A DNA stretch of 64,000 nt from Leptodactylus fallax. Lineage: Eukaryota > Chordata > Amphibia > Anura > Leptodactylidae. The notes below the pieces were generated by a model. It did no database searches. It was not told the origin of the DNA and worked only from the letters and a program-made list of their open reading frames with translations. Each line of letters starts with the position of its first letter. Positions within the stretch are counted from its first letter, which is position 1. The stretch covers positions 1,364,001 to 1,428,000 of the forward strand of contig CAMRHE010000330.1 of the NCBI GenBank assembly GCA_947044405.1, given 5' to 3'. The translations under genes and the position numbers were made by a program. Of this stretch, positions 22,796-33,467 are shown piece after piece.

Positions 22796-23245
22796 GCCAT
22801 ACACATTGTAGTCCATATTGCCCAGAACAGTCATTCACATTTGCCATACATGTTCAAAAATGCTGGGCGAAAGACTAAATATCTTTCTAGGAAAGTTCTG
22901 TAGATGTTCTTTCAAGGAAACTTTGTTTCTAGATTGGCAACTCTTGGACTGAAAAAATATGAAACATGGCTGCCTTCTTTCCACATGATGGCAGTTGTCA
23001 TTGATTCATTTTGGTTGAAATTGTCAATTTTAATAAATTTTAGACTAATGTGTATGGTCACCTTTAGTCAGTGACTCTCCCTTATGGCTTATACAGGCAA
23101 CCCTGTGCAGGGAACACTCTCTATCTATTGACCTATCATGGGACAGACGTTTTTATTTTTCTTGAAATTGTCCCTTTTAATCAATTTTAGACTAATGTGT
23201 ATGGACACCTTTAGTCTGTGGTTCTGCCTTCTGACTTACACATAT
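22796..23245. repeat. MITE-like repeat with a duplicated right end
   Basis: A left end GCCATACACATTG mirrors AATGTGTATGG at about 23049. The right-end segment GAAATTGTC..TTTTA.ACTAATGTGTATGG occurs twice in direct orientation, at about 23016-23100 and 23163-23245. The same terminal phrase is found near 60735. Confidence 0.5.
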
Positions 23246-24240
23246 AACATTCCCTGTCTATATGGTGGGAAAGACTTGAATCCAGATTCAGAACAGGGGT
23301 AACGGTATATTGTATGAAAGTGGAAATTATTCCACCATATTGAAGATCCATATCACACGTCCCTAAAACGGAATCCACCATGTGTCTCAAAAATGTGCGC
23401 TTCATCGCATCTTGTTTATTTGTTTTCATTATTTCTGCAAAAAAAACTCAGTCCAACATATGGCATAGCTGAACTATACAGCTGGCCATATGGTACACAA
23501 TATGATTTTCCGAACTTTAACATAGGTACAAAATCACTTCTTACGATGAACACACCACTTTTTAAAAAAATTTTGTCATTAGTTTTACACATCTACGACT
23601 AGGCATACAAAGTAACCCTAGGTGTGCGAACTTCATCCCTCCCTTAGTCATGTGAATCTGTGTCCATTGCCCTTCTACTGGAATTACTGGGACACTGGAT
23701 ATAATATGGGAAGAAACTATAAATATATAAGGTTCGGAGAAATATAAAAGATCTTCATCTGTATCGTGTAAGAAATACAAGAAAATCACAGTTTAGGTTT
23801 CACGTGGAGAATCTGTCTCTTCTCAGTCAAGCCTGACCCGGGTTCCTTGAAAAGCATTTCTGTGATTTGTTCAGGTCACAAGTGGGATGGAAATGAGTCT
23901 GAATCCAGCTTCTTCACACATCCGGATTTAATAGACTTTTTTTCCACTGATAAAAGACCACTAATGAGTTCATTTTCAAGCTATCAAATTGGCTATAATA
24001 GCTAGTTCCACTGATGATTGCACAGGGACCTGCTGGTCACAGTGGGTATTGTCTTTTTCTGGTGTTAACTCTTTTGTTCCCTTTGGTTCAAGTGTCTGTG
24101 AATGACATACTCTGCTCATCATCTTCTATTCTTTCCGTTTGTTTTCTAGTCTACAGTAGATAACCCGAGAAGATGTCAGCCATGTCAGCTCTTCCATAAT
24201 TCAAGTAACATCACTAAACTATCAGTGGTGACCTTTTAAA
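23246..24240. other. No gene recognised
   Basis: The frames 23393-23602 (plus) and 23562-23789 (minus) show no known domain. I see no repeat ends. Confidence 0.4.
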
Positions 24241-24640
24241 GCCCGGAGATGGGATAAAACAATGAAGGTCATCAATTGCAAATGAATGTAACTCATTACA
24301 AAGATATAGGAACTGTTTCAAAGATAAGACCTAATGCGCCGAGTATGATAAATATTTGCAGAATTCAGCATATCACCCCAGCCCCGCAGATAGATAGGTT
24401 ACGGTAACCTAAATCAAATGGTGCTTTCCCTTGTGAATGCAAGAAAAATCGCCTTTTTTGTTTAATATGCAAATGATCTCTTTGGCGTTTCCATTACTCC
24501 AAAGAGGTAGACAGCAATTCTCTCATTCCTACAAAGAGCTCATTCACGTATTGACAAAAACAACGATATCTCGGCAATGGAGGCAACGATTCAGAAGGGG
24601 AAAAAGGCTTTGATTCAGGTGACCCTAACCTATCTATCTG
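24241..24640. other. Candidate conserved non-coding element
   Basis: No terminal repeats, low-complexity or coding pattern. It contains ATTGCAAATGAATG, the octamer-type AATATGCAAATGA, GGTTACGGTAACC (a near-palindrome) and CTTTGATT. The density of motif-like words and lack of repeat relatives in this window are the only basis; conservation cannot be judged here. Confidence 0.3.
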
Positions 24641-24970
24641 CAGGGCTGGGTTGTTATGATGGTTACTGGTGCCCGACTACCTTTAAGATACCAGGTGAGA
24701 CAGAAACAGTATAAACAAAAGTACCCAAAGCAAATGGCTATAGAAATGCTGATGGCTATATATAACCATGTAGAGTTAGTAATAGTAGTAAACTCATGCC
24801 CTTCAACGGTCTAAAAGTGGGAGAATCTTAGGTATATATTGAGATGTTTTTGTGTACGTGCAGAGCGCAGAACTTAAAAGTGTACCACGAACAAGGATAA
24901 AATTGTTGAGAGGTCGGTGCAGAAGGTCCTTTGTGATAATAGACAACCTGCCGTCTGTCTCGCCAAGGTT
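24641..24970. other. No recognised feature
   Basis: AT-rich sequence leading into the hairpin at 24971. No gene seen. Confidence 0.4.
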
Positions 24971-25016
24971 TTCTTTTAGATAACCACATTAAAAGGAAAG
25001 TGGTTATCTAAAAGAA
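24971..25016. repeat. Perfect 17-bp hairpin
   Basis: TTCTTTTAGATAACCAC is followed after 12 nt by its exact reverse complement GTGGTTATCTAAAAGAA. It could be the hinge of a small palindromic element. The stem is too short for a typical microRNA precursor. Confidence 0.75.
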
Positions 25017-25104
25017 GATGCAATATATTCATTTATTTATTAAAACCAGATAGTGAAATATATCACTTTGTTTTTATTTTCTGATTTTACATTTTTTTAA
25101 TTCT

Positions 25105-25250
25105 ATTTTCTATACATGATTATGGGGGCGGCCATCTTGCCTGAGCTTTTCTTCTGCTCTGTTAACGGCATTTAATTATATTATTTACAGCATAGCCAAA
25201 CAGCAATACATTGGAGCTGGCTCATGGAGGTCTTACCAGAATTGACAAGT
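25105..25250. repeat. Interspersed repeat, GGCCATCTTGCCTGAGC family
   Basis: Shares CATGATTATGG, GGCCATCTTGCCTGAGCTT, CTGTTAAC and ATTGGAG with the reverse complement of 53100-53250. It is a dispersed family of unknown class. Confidence 0.6.
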
Positions 25251-25507
25251 ATCAATATACAGATGCATCTCAATAAATTAGAATATCTTTGAAATGTTTA
25301 TTTCTTTCAGTAATTAAATTAAAAAAGTGACTTCCTATATTTTCTAGATTCTTTACACACAGAGTGCTATATTTCAAGTGTTTTATTTCTGTAAATGTTG
25401 ATTATGGATTACAGGTAATGAAAACCCAAATCTAAGAAAATTTGAATATTGCAAAAAAGTTCAGGATTGTAAATTCAGTGTCACCTGCCAAGGTTTCCTA
25501 AGCCTTT

Positions 25508-25521
25508 AAATGGTCCCTCAG
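25508..25521. repeat. 14-bp target site duplication, left copy
   Basis: AAATGGTCCCTCAG, repeated exactly at 30565-30578. The pair brackets LINE copy 2. Confidence 0.9.
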
Positions 25522-25620
25522 GGGGGCGTGGCCTGGACGCGCATGGAGTAGCACGCGCGCAGGTCCTTCTCCGCTCCTCCGCTCGCTACTGAGACCCGTG
25601 GACCCCTCAGCAAGCGCAGT

Positions 25621-26124
25621 ATGGGCAAGCGCTTACCGAGGAAGGTGGCCCCGGGCACCCCAGCACCCGTGGTGAGGTCTGGGGGGGCCACCCTGGACGC
25701 CTTTTTGGCCCAGCGGCCTTCTCTACCGGGCCAGGCTGCTGCGGGGTGGCCATCTTGGATTTCCTCCGCTCTCCAGGCACAGGGGTCGCAGCGCAGCTTC
25801 TCTCCTCCCGCGCTCCCCCTGTCAGCCAGCGGAGCGCCGCTCCAGCAGAGATCCCTGTCGGCGCCTGGGCAACCCAGAGTTTCCCCAGCATGAGTACTCC
25901 CACAGTCTACTCACCCTGGGATGTCCCAGCAACTACATTCTGCTTCACCAGCACTCCTGGCAGAGCGGCATGAGAGGACCCCGGATGTCTCCAGCTTCTC
26001 AAGGAGTTCTGAGGTCAGTGGCTCTGCTCCCTCCTACACCGCTGATGAGTTGCAGCCTGTGGCCACAGAGCTGGTCTCTGTGGCCCCCCAGATACTATCT
26101 TCCCCCATCGCCCCCCCTCCATAG
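25621..26124 (+). pseudogene. Reading frame upstream of ORF1 in LINE copy 2
   Basis: MGKRLPRKVAPGTPAP runs into GGATLDAFLAQRPS and RVSPA, then stops with TGA at 25891-25893 where copy 1 has CGA. The same frame reopens as MSQQLHSASPALLAERHER up to about 26124. The protein sequence is nearly the same as in copy 1 at 10112-10655. Probably the original N-terminal part of ORF1, inactivated by a CpG-type transition. Inference. Confidence 0.5.
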
Positions 26125-26261
26125 CTCAGAGGGGGATGACACAGTGGAGGACGCTGGCGTAGGGGCTCCTCCGCCCCCATACTCCCAAGGATTATGGCTC
26201 CCCCCCTCCAGTCCTGTACCCCCAGAGCTGCATTCCAGGCCCATCTTCAGCACCATCATCC

Positions 26262-27125
26262 ATGGCGGACCTTCTTCCTCAACTTACTACTAAACAAGAC
26301 CTTAAAAGTATGGTTGCGGAAATCACAGCATCCTTCCGATCTGAAATTGCTACCCTCCGCACTGATTTACACTCCATTGCTAACCGAATGGACACGCTGG
26401 AGGATGACCATGACACTACCAGGGCCTATGTTGCCTCACTGCATGATACTACCACTGACCAGGGTTCAGCTATACGGGACATGCAACGCCACTTGGAGGA
26501 TCTTGACAACAGGGGCCGGCGCAACAATATACGCATCAAGGGACTCCCAGAGGCTGACCAATCTGAGGATCTGCCTGCTCTGCTGGAGGCTGTCTTCAAC
26601 ACTATACTGCAGGAGCCCCCGTCCCACAAAATTAAGTTTGATAGGGCACATCGAGCCCTTCGACCCAGAGGATCTTCCGCCACACCCCGTGATGTCATCT
26701 GCTGCCTACACGACTTCACCCTTAAAGAGGCTATAATGAGCAAAGTGCGCAAACTCAAAGACTTCGAGTTTCAGGGAGCTCAACTACAATTCTATCAGGA
26801 TCTGTCGCTAATCACCCTCCAGAAACGCCGCCATCTCCGACCCCTCCTCCAGATTCTTCAGGAGCACAAAATTCCTTACCGGTGGGGTTTTCCGTTTGCT
26901 CTCATTGCTCGTAGGGATGGTCGCTCCGCTACGCTTCGCTCCTTTGCGGATTTGCCTCTCTTCTGTGACCTATTGGATGTTCCCCTGCCGGATTTAACAG
27001 ACTGGGAGCTATTGTCTCCACCCCCTCCCCCACCACCGGTTTGGCAACGATTGGAGCCCAGACGACGTCATGCACCCTCCGCGTTGGTAACCACTCGGAG
27101 GCCCCGGCTGGAGACTGATCCCTGA
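26262..27125 (+). CDS. LINE ORF1 protein, L1 type, copy 2
   Basis: A 287-codon frame begins at MADLLPQLTTKQDLKSM and ends TTRRPRLETDP, the same length as copy 1 with only scattered substitutions. The heptad-like N-terminal half precedes LEDLDNRGRRNNIRIKGLPE, the L1 ORF1p signature, then FDRAHRALRPR and the C-terminal domain. It would bind element RNA as a trimer in the ribonucleoprotein. Being open while ORF2 next to it is broken suggests either a young insertion or mobilisation in trans by another copy's ORF2. Confidence 0.87.
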   Translation: MADLLPQLTTKQDLKSMVAEITASFRSEIATLRTDLHSIANRMDTLEDDHDTTRAYVASLHDTTTDQGSAIRDMQRHLEDLDNRGRRNNIRIKGLPEADQSEDLPALLEAVFNTILQEPPSHKIKFDRAHRALRPRGSSATPRDVICCLHDFTLKEAIMSKVRKLKDFEFQGAQLQFYQDLSLITLQKRRHLRPLLQILQEHKIPYRWGFPFALIARRDGRSATLRSFADLPLFCDLLDVPLPDLTDWELLSPPPPPPPVWQRLEPRRRHAPSALVTTRRPRLETDP

Positions 27126-27517
27126 GGAGGCTGCCCCTCCTTGAGACGTTCTCCCTTTTCTCGGTGGTGCTTTGGAATCTGCATGCCTTAATGTTATGTT
27201 TGCTTCTCTTTTTTCTTTTTTAGGTCTATGGGTCTCATCTATTATGCTTATTATTGGATTGTTTTAGCGGAGTGGGGCGAGGTGGGGTCCCGGTGACTCC
27301 CCTTCCATCCTTCTTTTTACTGGTGGTTGGGGATCCACCGCCACCCCTCCGACCTCCTGTCCACGCTCTCCCCCCTAAGGGGATACTTGGACTGTGCGGC
27401 CATTGATCCTGATTGGACCTCTGGCTGCCCTCATTGGTCCCCAGGCGAGTGACTTAGCCTCGCCCACAAAGTATTGTTTAACTGTTCTTATTTTTACTTT
27501 GTCATTTATGATGTCTT

Positions 27518-30323
27518 TTGCCTCCCTCCCTCTCTCTCCTGGCCCGGGCGGACCTCCGTGATTTGGAGACCCGCCATGTGGAACGACTTCTCCTTTATAC
27601 CCGTCAGCGGTTTTTTGAACGAGGTAATAAATCTCATACCCTCCTGGCAGGAACCCTCAGGGATCATCGGGCCTCTTCCACACCACACTCTGTCCGTGAC
27701 CCCGCGGGTACTCTTCAACATCACCCTGATGCTGTGGCGCTGGCGTTCCACTCTTACTACTCTAAGCTGTATGACTTACCCCCCACGAGCACTACTCCCT
27801 GGGGATGACTCAACAATGCTAGAAGACTATTTAAAGGATTGTTGTCTCCCACGCCTTCCTCCTGAGGCCTTAACCTCCCTGAACACCCCCATCATCAAGG
27901 ATGAACTAGAAGGGGTCCTGAGGGACCTCCCAAATGGGAAAGCCCGAGGCCCAGATGAGTTCACTTACAATTATTATAAGGTTTTCCAGGGTGAACTCTC
28001 TGCTCATCTATTGTCCCTCTTCAATTCCTTCCTTTCAGGTTCCCCTATACCCCCGACTATGCTCTCTTCACTACTCACATTGGTCCCTAAACCGGGTAAG
28101 GACTTGCAGGATTGTGCTAACTACCGACTGATTGCTTTGCTGAACACGGACCTGAAACTTTTCACCAAACTCTTAGCCAATAGACTGAATGCTTGGCTCC
28201 CTCTGCTTGTCCATAAGGACCAGGTGGGATTCATCCCCTGTCGTCAGGGTGGTGACAACACCAGGAGGACTGTGGATTTGGTGGAGGTGGCCAATCATTA
28301 TTCTACCCTAGCCCTTCTCTTGAGCCTGGACGCTGAAAAGGCTTTTGACCGCATAAATTGGTCGTTTATGCATGCTACGCTTAAGGCGTTCGGGCTTACG
28401 GGACCGTTTCTCACAGCTATCCAGGCCCTTTACTCCTTACCCTCAGCAGCAATTAAGCTTCCCCATGCATCTTCGCCCTCCTTCCCTATTCGAAATGGCA
28501 CTAGGCAGGGTTGCCCCCTGTCACCCATCATATTTGCCCTCTGCATTGAACCGCTAGCGGCCAAGATTAGGCGAGACCCTAATATCAAGGGGATCATGGT
28601 CCAAGATAAGGAATTTAAGGTATCTCTCTTCGCGGACGATGTACTCCTCACTCTCACCTCCCCTCATACTACCCTTCCAAACTTGCTGTGCTCGCTGGAG
28701 ACCTATGGTGATCTCTCAGGGTATAAGGTGAACCCCGCGAAGACTGAGGCACTCCCACTCAACATCCCACGGGACCTTCTCCTTCTCCTCCGCAGTAATT
28801 ACGATTTCCAGTGGCGGGAGTCCTCTATCCGCTACCTGGGAGTCCATATATCCACCTCCTATGCGACCCTCTACTCGGCAAACTACCCGCGGTTGTTTTG
28901 TGAGCTAAGAGCCCTATTGGACAAATGGCAACCCTTGCCTATCTCCCTTTTGGGGAGAATTGCTGCGGTTAAGATGACTCTCCTCCCGAAGCTACTGTAT
29001 TTTTTCGAGACGCTCCCGGTCGCGATACCTCGGGGAGAATTACGGAACCTACAGAAAGCTATCTTCCAGTTTATCTGGCAACCAAAATGACACCGAATAC
29101 CTAGATCTGTTATGCTGGCGGATAGGGGGTCTGGGGGTATGGCTGTCCCACATTTGTTACATTATTACTGGGCGGCCCACTTACGCCATATCCCATTCTG
29201 GGCGGCTATGCCAGCATACACCAGATGGGTGCAGATAGAGAAGCTATGGCTGGCACCCATGCATCCTAACGCGCTTCTGTGGGTCAGCTCCCCCCCCCAC
29301 CCCCCCTGCCTCGTACCTGTTGGGCCCCATTCGGTTTACTAGATCTATCTGGTCTACCTGTTGTGCTAGATTCTCCCTGATGTCCCCGCGCTCATCTATG
29401 GTCTCCATACTATACAACCCCCTTCTCCCGGAGAGCCTGACTTCTGCCATGACTAAAGTGTGGTCTGAAGCTGGCCTTTACCGGATTGCTGATATGGTTG
29501 ACCCTGGAACCTTGGAACTCAGGTCCTTTGCTCATCTTACAGCTAATCAAAACCTGCCAGGTACTGAATGGTTCCATTACTTGCAGGTGGTTCACTTTGT
29601 CCGCTCCCTCCATGGGTCTCTTAAGGTGTCACTCCCCACCGCTTTTGAAAAGATTTGCCGTGCAGGCATGTCCACTAGGGGCTTTATATCCTCTATTTAC
29701 CAACTTCTTAACTCACAAACTACAGGCTCTCCTGTTAATCATCTCTATATGCTTAAATGGGAGGAGGCGGTGGGTAAACCCATCTCCCAGGAACAGTGGC
29801 GGATTGTATGGTCTCGGGCCCAGAAATCATCTCAGTGCATTACGTTTAGGGAAGCGCAGTATAAGCTGTTGATCCATTGGTATCATACTCCGGCTCTCCT
29901 TCATGCTTTAAACCCATTAGTTCCCCCATGGTGCTGGCGCTGTGGAGCTGCGGTGGGTACCCTGCACCATATCTTTTGGACGTGCCCTCTCATCCTCGGT
30001 TTCTGGAGGGAGGTCAGGACTCTGACGATTGCTCTCTTTTTGCAAGAGGTTCCTCTTGACCCTCTTCTTTATCTCCTGAACCTTCCCCCAGACACCTGAG
30101 CAATAAGTCATCCAGGCTTTTCTTGCATCTTTGTACTGCAGCTAAAACTCTCATAGCTAGAAACTGGAAGAAAGTGAGTCCCCCATCTAGTCTTGAGCTT
30201 GTGGCTAGAATGAAGGATGTGAGGAGTCTTGAATACCTGACTGCTGGCCTACATAATTCACGGGAAGCCTTTGGGGCTATTTGGGCACCCTGGGACATGT
30301 ATTGTACATCACAGGGTCTCTGA
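27518..30323 (+). pseudogene. LINE ORF2, copy 2, endonuclease lost and several frame breaks
   Basis: Coding similarity to copy 1 begins at LARADLRDLETRHVERLLL after the deletion junction; everything N-terminal, including all endonuclease residues, is missing. A C run at about 27779 is two bases shorter than in copy 1 and shifts the frame. The frame 27474-29090 then carries the reverse transcriptase with NYRLI, LDAEKAFDRINW, RQGCPLSP and FADD. Copy 1 has GKAPGPDGF where this copy has GKARGPDEF. TGA at 29088-29090 stands where copy 1 has CGA. Further breaks lie near 29300 (C run) and near 30090, where a C run is one base shorter. The C-terminal CWRC..HH..C motif survives. It is not functional on its own. 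Confidence 0.88.
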
Positions 30324-30564
30324 TCTCTAGTCCTCTCCTTCCCTCCCCCCCTTCCCTTTGGTCCTACCCTTGTCTTCTTAACCCCTCCATTCCCCCCTCC
30401 CTTGTTCACTGCTTAATTTAAATGCATATTGCTTAAGGGGGAGGAGGCGGATAGCCTCTATTTACCTCAATGCTTCCTGTTTGTTTGATTATTATTGTTT
30501 TTTTGTTTTTTCTTTATTCCTTGTTAATGAAAAATTTTTCAATAAAATTACAGTTATATAAAAA

Positions 30565-30578
30565 AAATGGTCCCTCAG
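30565..30578. repeat. 14-bp target site duplication, right copy
   Basis: AAATGGTCCCTCAG, identical to 25508-25521, after the LINE poly-A. Confidence 0.9.
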
Positions 30579-30692
30579 TCTGGTTCAGTAGGACACACAA
30601 TCATGGAAGACGCTGATTATGGATTGTATTACTGAATCACTGAAATGAATGAACGTTTCAAAGATATTCTAATTTATTGAGATGCACCTGTA

Positions 30693-31625
30693 TTATTAGG
30701 CTTAGTGGTCAGAGAGAAATTTGCAGGATATACTTTTTTAAAAATATAAATAGTGTCAACAAAAATATAACCGAAAATTCCTAAAAAATATGTTTAACAT
30801 AAAAACGTGGTTTAAGAAGTAGGTCATTTTGGTGACACATTTCCTTTAATGTAAAGTGTAAATTAAGGGCCATAAAAAGATGAGTTCTGTGTTGAAAAAC
30901 TTGACTGGGCCACAGAGTCCTGACCTCTACCTAAGTGAACTAACATGTTATCCATGACCTGATATGAAGGGAAGCTGCAATAGTGCAGCACAGCCACTAC
31001 ACAGTGTATGGAGCCATCAGCTTCCAGCTTTACACTACGCAGATATCAGCTGACTGGTGGGGGTCTCAGATTTCCCCAATTGATCTGATATTGATGACCT
31101 ATCCTATAATAGGCCATTAATATCTGGTTGTGGACAAACCCGTTAAGACTAAATGGATGAATATTTCATTGACTATGTTCCAAAATCTAATGGAAACTTT
31201 CTTATGAGAGTGAGAGGTTCTATACAACTCAGTAAGGTCATTTCTGAAGTATTGGAAATCCCATTTGTGATGCAATAAGTTGCTTTACCACAATAATATG
31301 TCAAGTAAAGGGGCCAATACACATTAGATTAATGCTGGCGAGCCATCTGTCATTCTGATGAATATGGTGTGTGCTTTGACTCTCCAATGGCAGATGACGT
31401 CATGGGAAAGAAGAATTGGGCATGCTGAATTTTACATGCTTGATCTTTTTGTCCTCAGGAAAGATACTCCCCTCTCCCAATCAAAAACACACGCATGCCA
31501 TATCATGTCTACCATTATATATTTTGTATCTTTTCAGATCTGTTAAACTTGAATAAAAAATTGATAATGTAAAGAAAATGCATTCATTTCATAAAGTAAC
31601 GTATATGAATATTTGTCAAAAATAT
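30693..31625. other. No gene; T2-like repeat remnant
   Basis: Around 31020-31145 there are CTGATATTGATGACCTATCC and GGACAAACCCGTTAAG, an eroded T2-like right end. The rest is unremarkable. Confidence 0.4.
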
Positions 31626-31910
31626 ACACTTTGAATCCCGGCACCACATTGCAAAAATGCAGCATGTCAATTATACCTATATATACATATATGGCGATTT
31701 CCATATAGGTATAACAGGGACAGAAAGTCTGCCGTAGTCTTTTCCGCAGTGCTTTTTGGCTGTGGTTTGCTACGTGGGGCCTTATAGTTTGCTGGAGCAA
31801 AAAAATGCGGCAAAAAAAACGCATCATGTAAAAAAATGCGTCAAAAAAACTTTCCTAATTCCTGAAGCAGATTTTTTCAGCCTGCAAAAAACTCAGTGTG
31901 AACATACCCA
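31626..31910. repeat. Interspersed repeat, TACGTGGGGCC family, plus a second repeat end
   Basis: Shares ATGCAGCATGTCAATTATACC, AGAAAGTCTGC and GCTACGTGGGGCCTTA with 17940-18243. It is followed by a lysine-codon-like A-rich piece ending AGTGTGAACATACCC, which resembles the tips of the TGTTCACAC elements. Limits are approximate. Confidence 0.5.
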
Positions 31911-32199
31911 AAAAGAGTTAATCTTTGGTGTACAAAAAATCCTGGAATATTGATCACAGTATTACACAACATAACATAATCCTATTTCTATTCCTAGGTG
32001 TCACATATATGACGGTATAATATAACAAAGAAGGGGATGAATAAGTTAAAACCTGTAGTGACCAAAGGTTTTATAAAATGCTCAATATTTATATGGAAAA
32101 TCTGAATTTATAGATGACAGCACAACACCCGCTATATTATTAACCATAAAGAAATTTTTTTAAAGGCCAAGATAAAAAAAAAAAATCATTTCACATTGA

Positions 32200-32620
32200 T
32201 GTCGAAAAAACTGCAGCTTCAATCAACTGATAACTTAGAAAGGATTTTAGAAATCTGTGCGGCAGCAAAATGACCTCACAAACGTACTGTGTAACCATCG
32301 AGCAAGTAAACCCCTTATAGATTCAAGTAGTTTATTTTCCAGAGCTTATCAAATTGATTATTACGGAATCTGAGACTATTAGAAATATGACCTTTTACAT
32401 ACCGTACAGCACGGGAGGAAAGCAAAGTGCCGCCGCTCCCCGACTGCTATTACGGCGAGGTGCTTATTCAGCTGGAAATAAAATTACTTTTCCTAACTGA
32501 AAATTATATCCATATGACTAAATGTCCATCATGGCTATGTATGTGATGAGACTTTAATTGAAACTGTTGTGGTCACTGCTTATCGAGGTAAATGTGAATG
32601 GAAAGTGATGTGAAGTGTAT
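32200..32620. other. Candidate conserved non-coding element
   Basis: No repeat ends. Non-low-complexity sequence with GCGGCAGCAAAATGACC, AAATTGATTATTACGG and a short GC-richer core (GTGCCGCCGCTCCCCGAC) in an AT-rich setting, flanked by repeats. No coding frame. The basis is visual only. Confidence 0.3.
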
Positions 32621-32699
32621 TATACCTGCTAAATGGAAAAAAAAATATTAGATATTTTATTACAATATTTATTGTCATTTTTATAATTATATGTTTTTA

Positions 32700-33440
32700 G
32701 GCCTTGTTCACACACACAGACATTGGACGATATTTACTAATGTGGTTACGACTGTTGGCATAAACATGACACATCCTTGGCACATCTTGGCCCATCTGGT
32801 TTGAGCAAGACATTTTTCAACTTGCTTGATATGTAGGTGTAGATTCGCAGAAAAAAAAGGGTCATGATTTGTCAAAAATGTGCCAATATTAGGGCAGATT
32901 TATTAAGACTGGTGCTTTGCAAGCCAAGCATAATAAAGGCCCCGCAGGCACAAGGCGCACCTGATTTATCAAGAGTCCCCAGCCTCTAAGTAACTCAGGC
33001 TCATTCCCTTGCACCAGAATGGAAATATACACCAGGAATTGGCATAGATTTACAGTATACCTCATGCCAGAAAACTGGCAAGAGTTATAAAAAACATGCT
33101 GAGGTGTCCCCACACCTCTCCGCCAACAATGGTGAGCGAGGCACAGAACAGGGAATCTGTCTCACATTTGGCTCAAGAAAGGGCCTTGCGAAAAATGTGT
33201 GTCACATTATCACCTATCTACACCAGAAAACTGGCAGGGATGGGTTAATGAATTTCCAGCATTGTGTTGTAAAATTCTGGCTTAAGGTAAGCCAACTAAA
33301 AAGTTGGTATAAACTTAGACAAGACAGTCTAAAGATACTCCAGATTTATCATCCAGCATCAGTCACTGTGGTAAATCTGGTGTATTTTCAGACTACCTAG
33401 GTTTACACAGTACATCTATTAGTAAATCTGGGCCATTGGG
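32700..33440. repeat. Frog-type interspersed repeat, uninterrupted copy
   Basis: Phrases such as GGGCAGATTTATTAAGACTGG, TTGTGTTGTAAAATTCTGGC, GACAAGACAGTCTAAAGATA and GGTAAATCTGGTGTATTTTC recur in the same order in the interrupted copy that follows. Non-coding; class unknown. Confidence 0.6.
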
Positions 33441-33467
33441 GCAGATTTACTAATAAGCTCAGATGTA

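Larger units (their letters stand above)
25522..30564 (+). mobile_element. L1/Tx1-type LINE, copy 2, endonuclease region deleted
   Basis: Starts GGGGGCGTGGCCTGGACGCG, the same 5' terminus as copy 1, and ends AATTACAGTTATATAAAA. An exact 14-bp duplication flanks it, so it is a complete insertion, not 5'-truncated. Its length (about 5.04 kb) is 1.19 kb less than copy 1. The missing block runs from the ORF1-ORF2 spacer through the endonuclease, with a junction near 27535 (CCTCTCTCTCCTGGCCCGGG). ORF1 is intact and ORF2 broken. It lies in opposite orientation to copy 1, about 15 kb away. Confidence 0.93.
25260..30690. mobile_element. Tc1-derived deletion element split by a LINE
   Basis: The left tip CAGATGCATCTCAATAAATT mirrors the right tip AATTTATTGAGATGCACCTG, with TA on both sides (25258-25259, 30691-30692). 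The TIR continues to GAATATCTTTGAAA. Without the LINE and one copy of its target duplication the element is about 374 bp. The right part has ACACAATCATGGAAGAC, equivalent to the transposase start region of the related copy at 35195-36218. It is interrupted by LINE copy 2. Confidence 0.8.

Noticed and set aside
24971..25016. microRNA precursor
   Set aside because: The stem is only 17 bp with a 12-nt loop, too short for a usual precursor.
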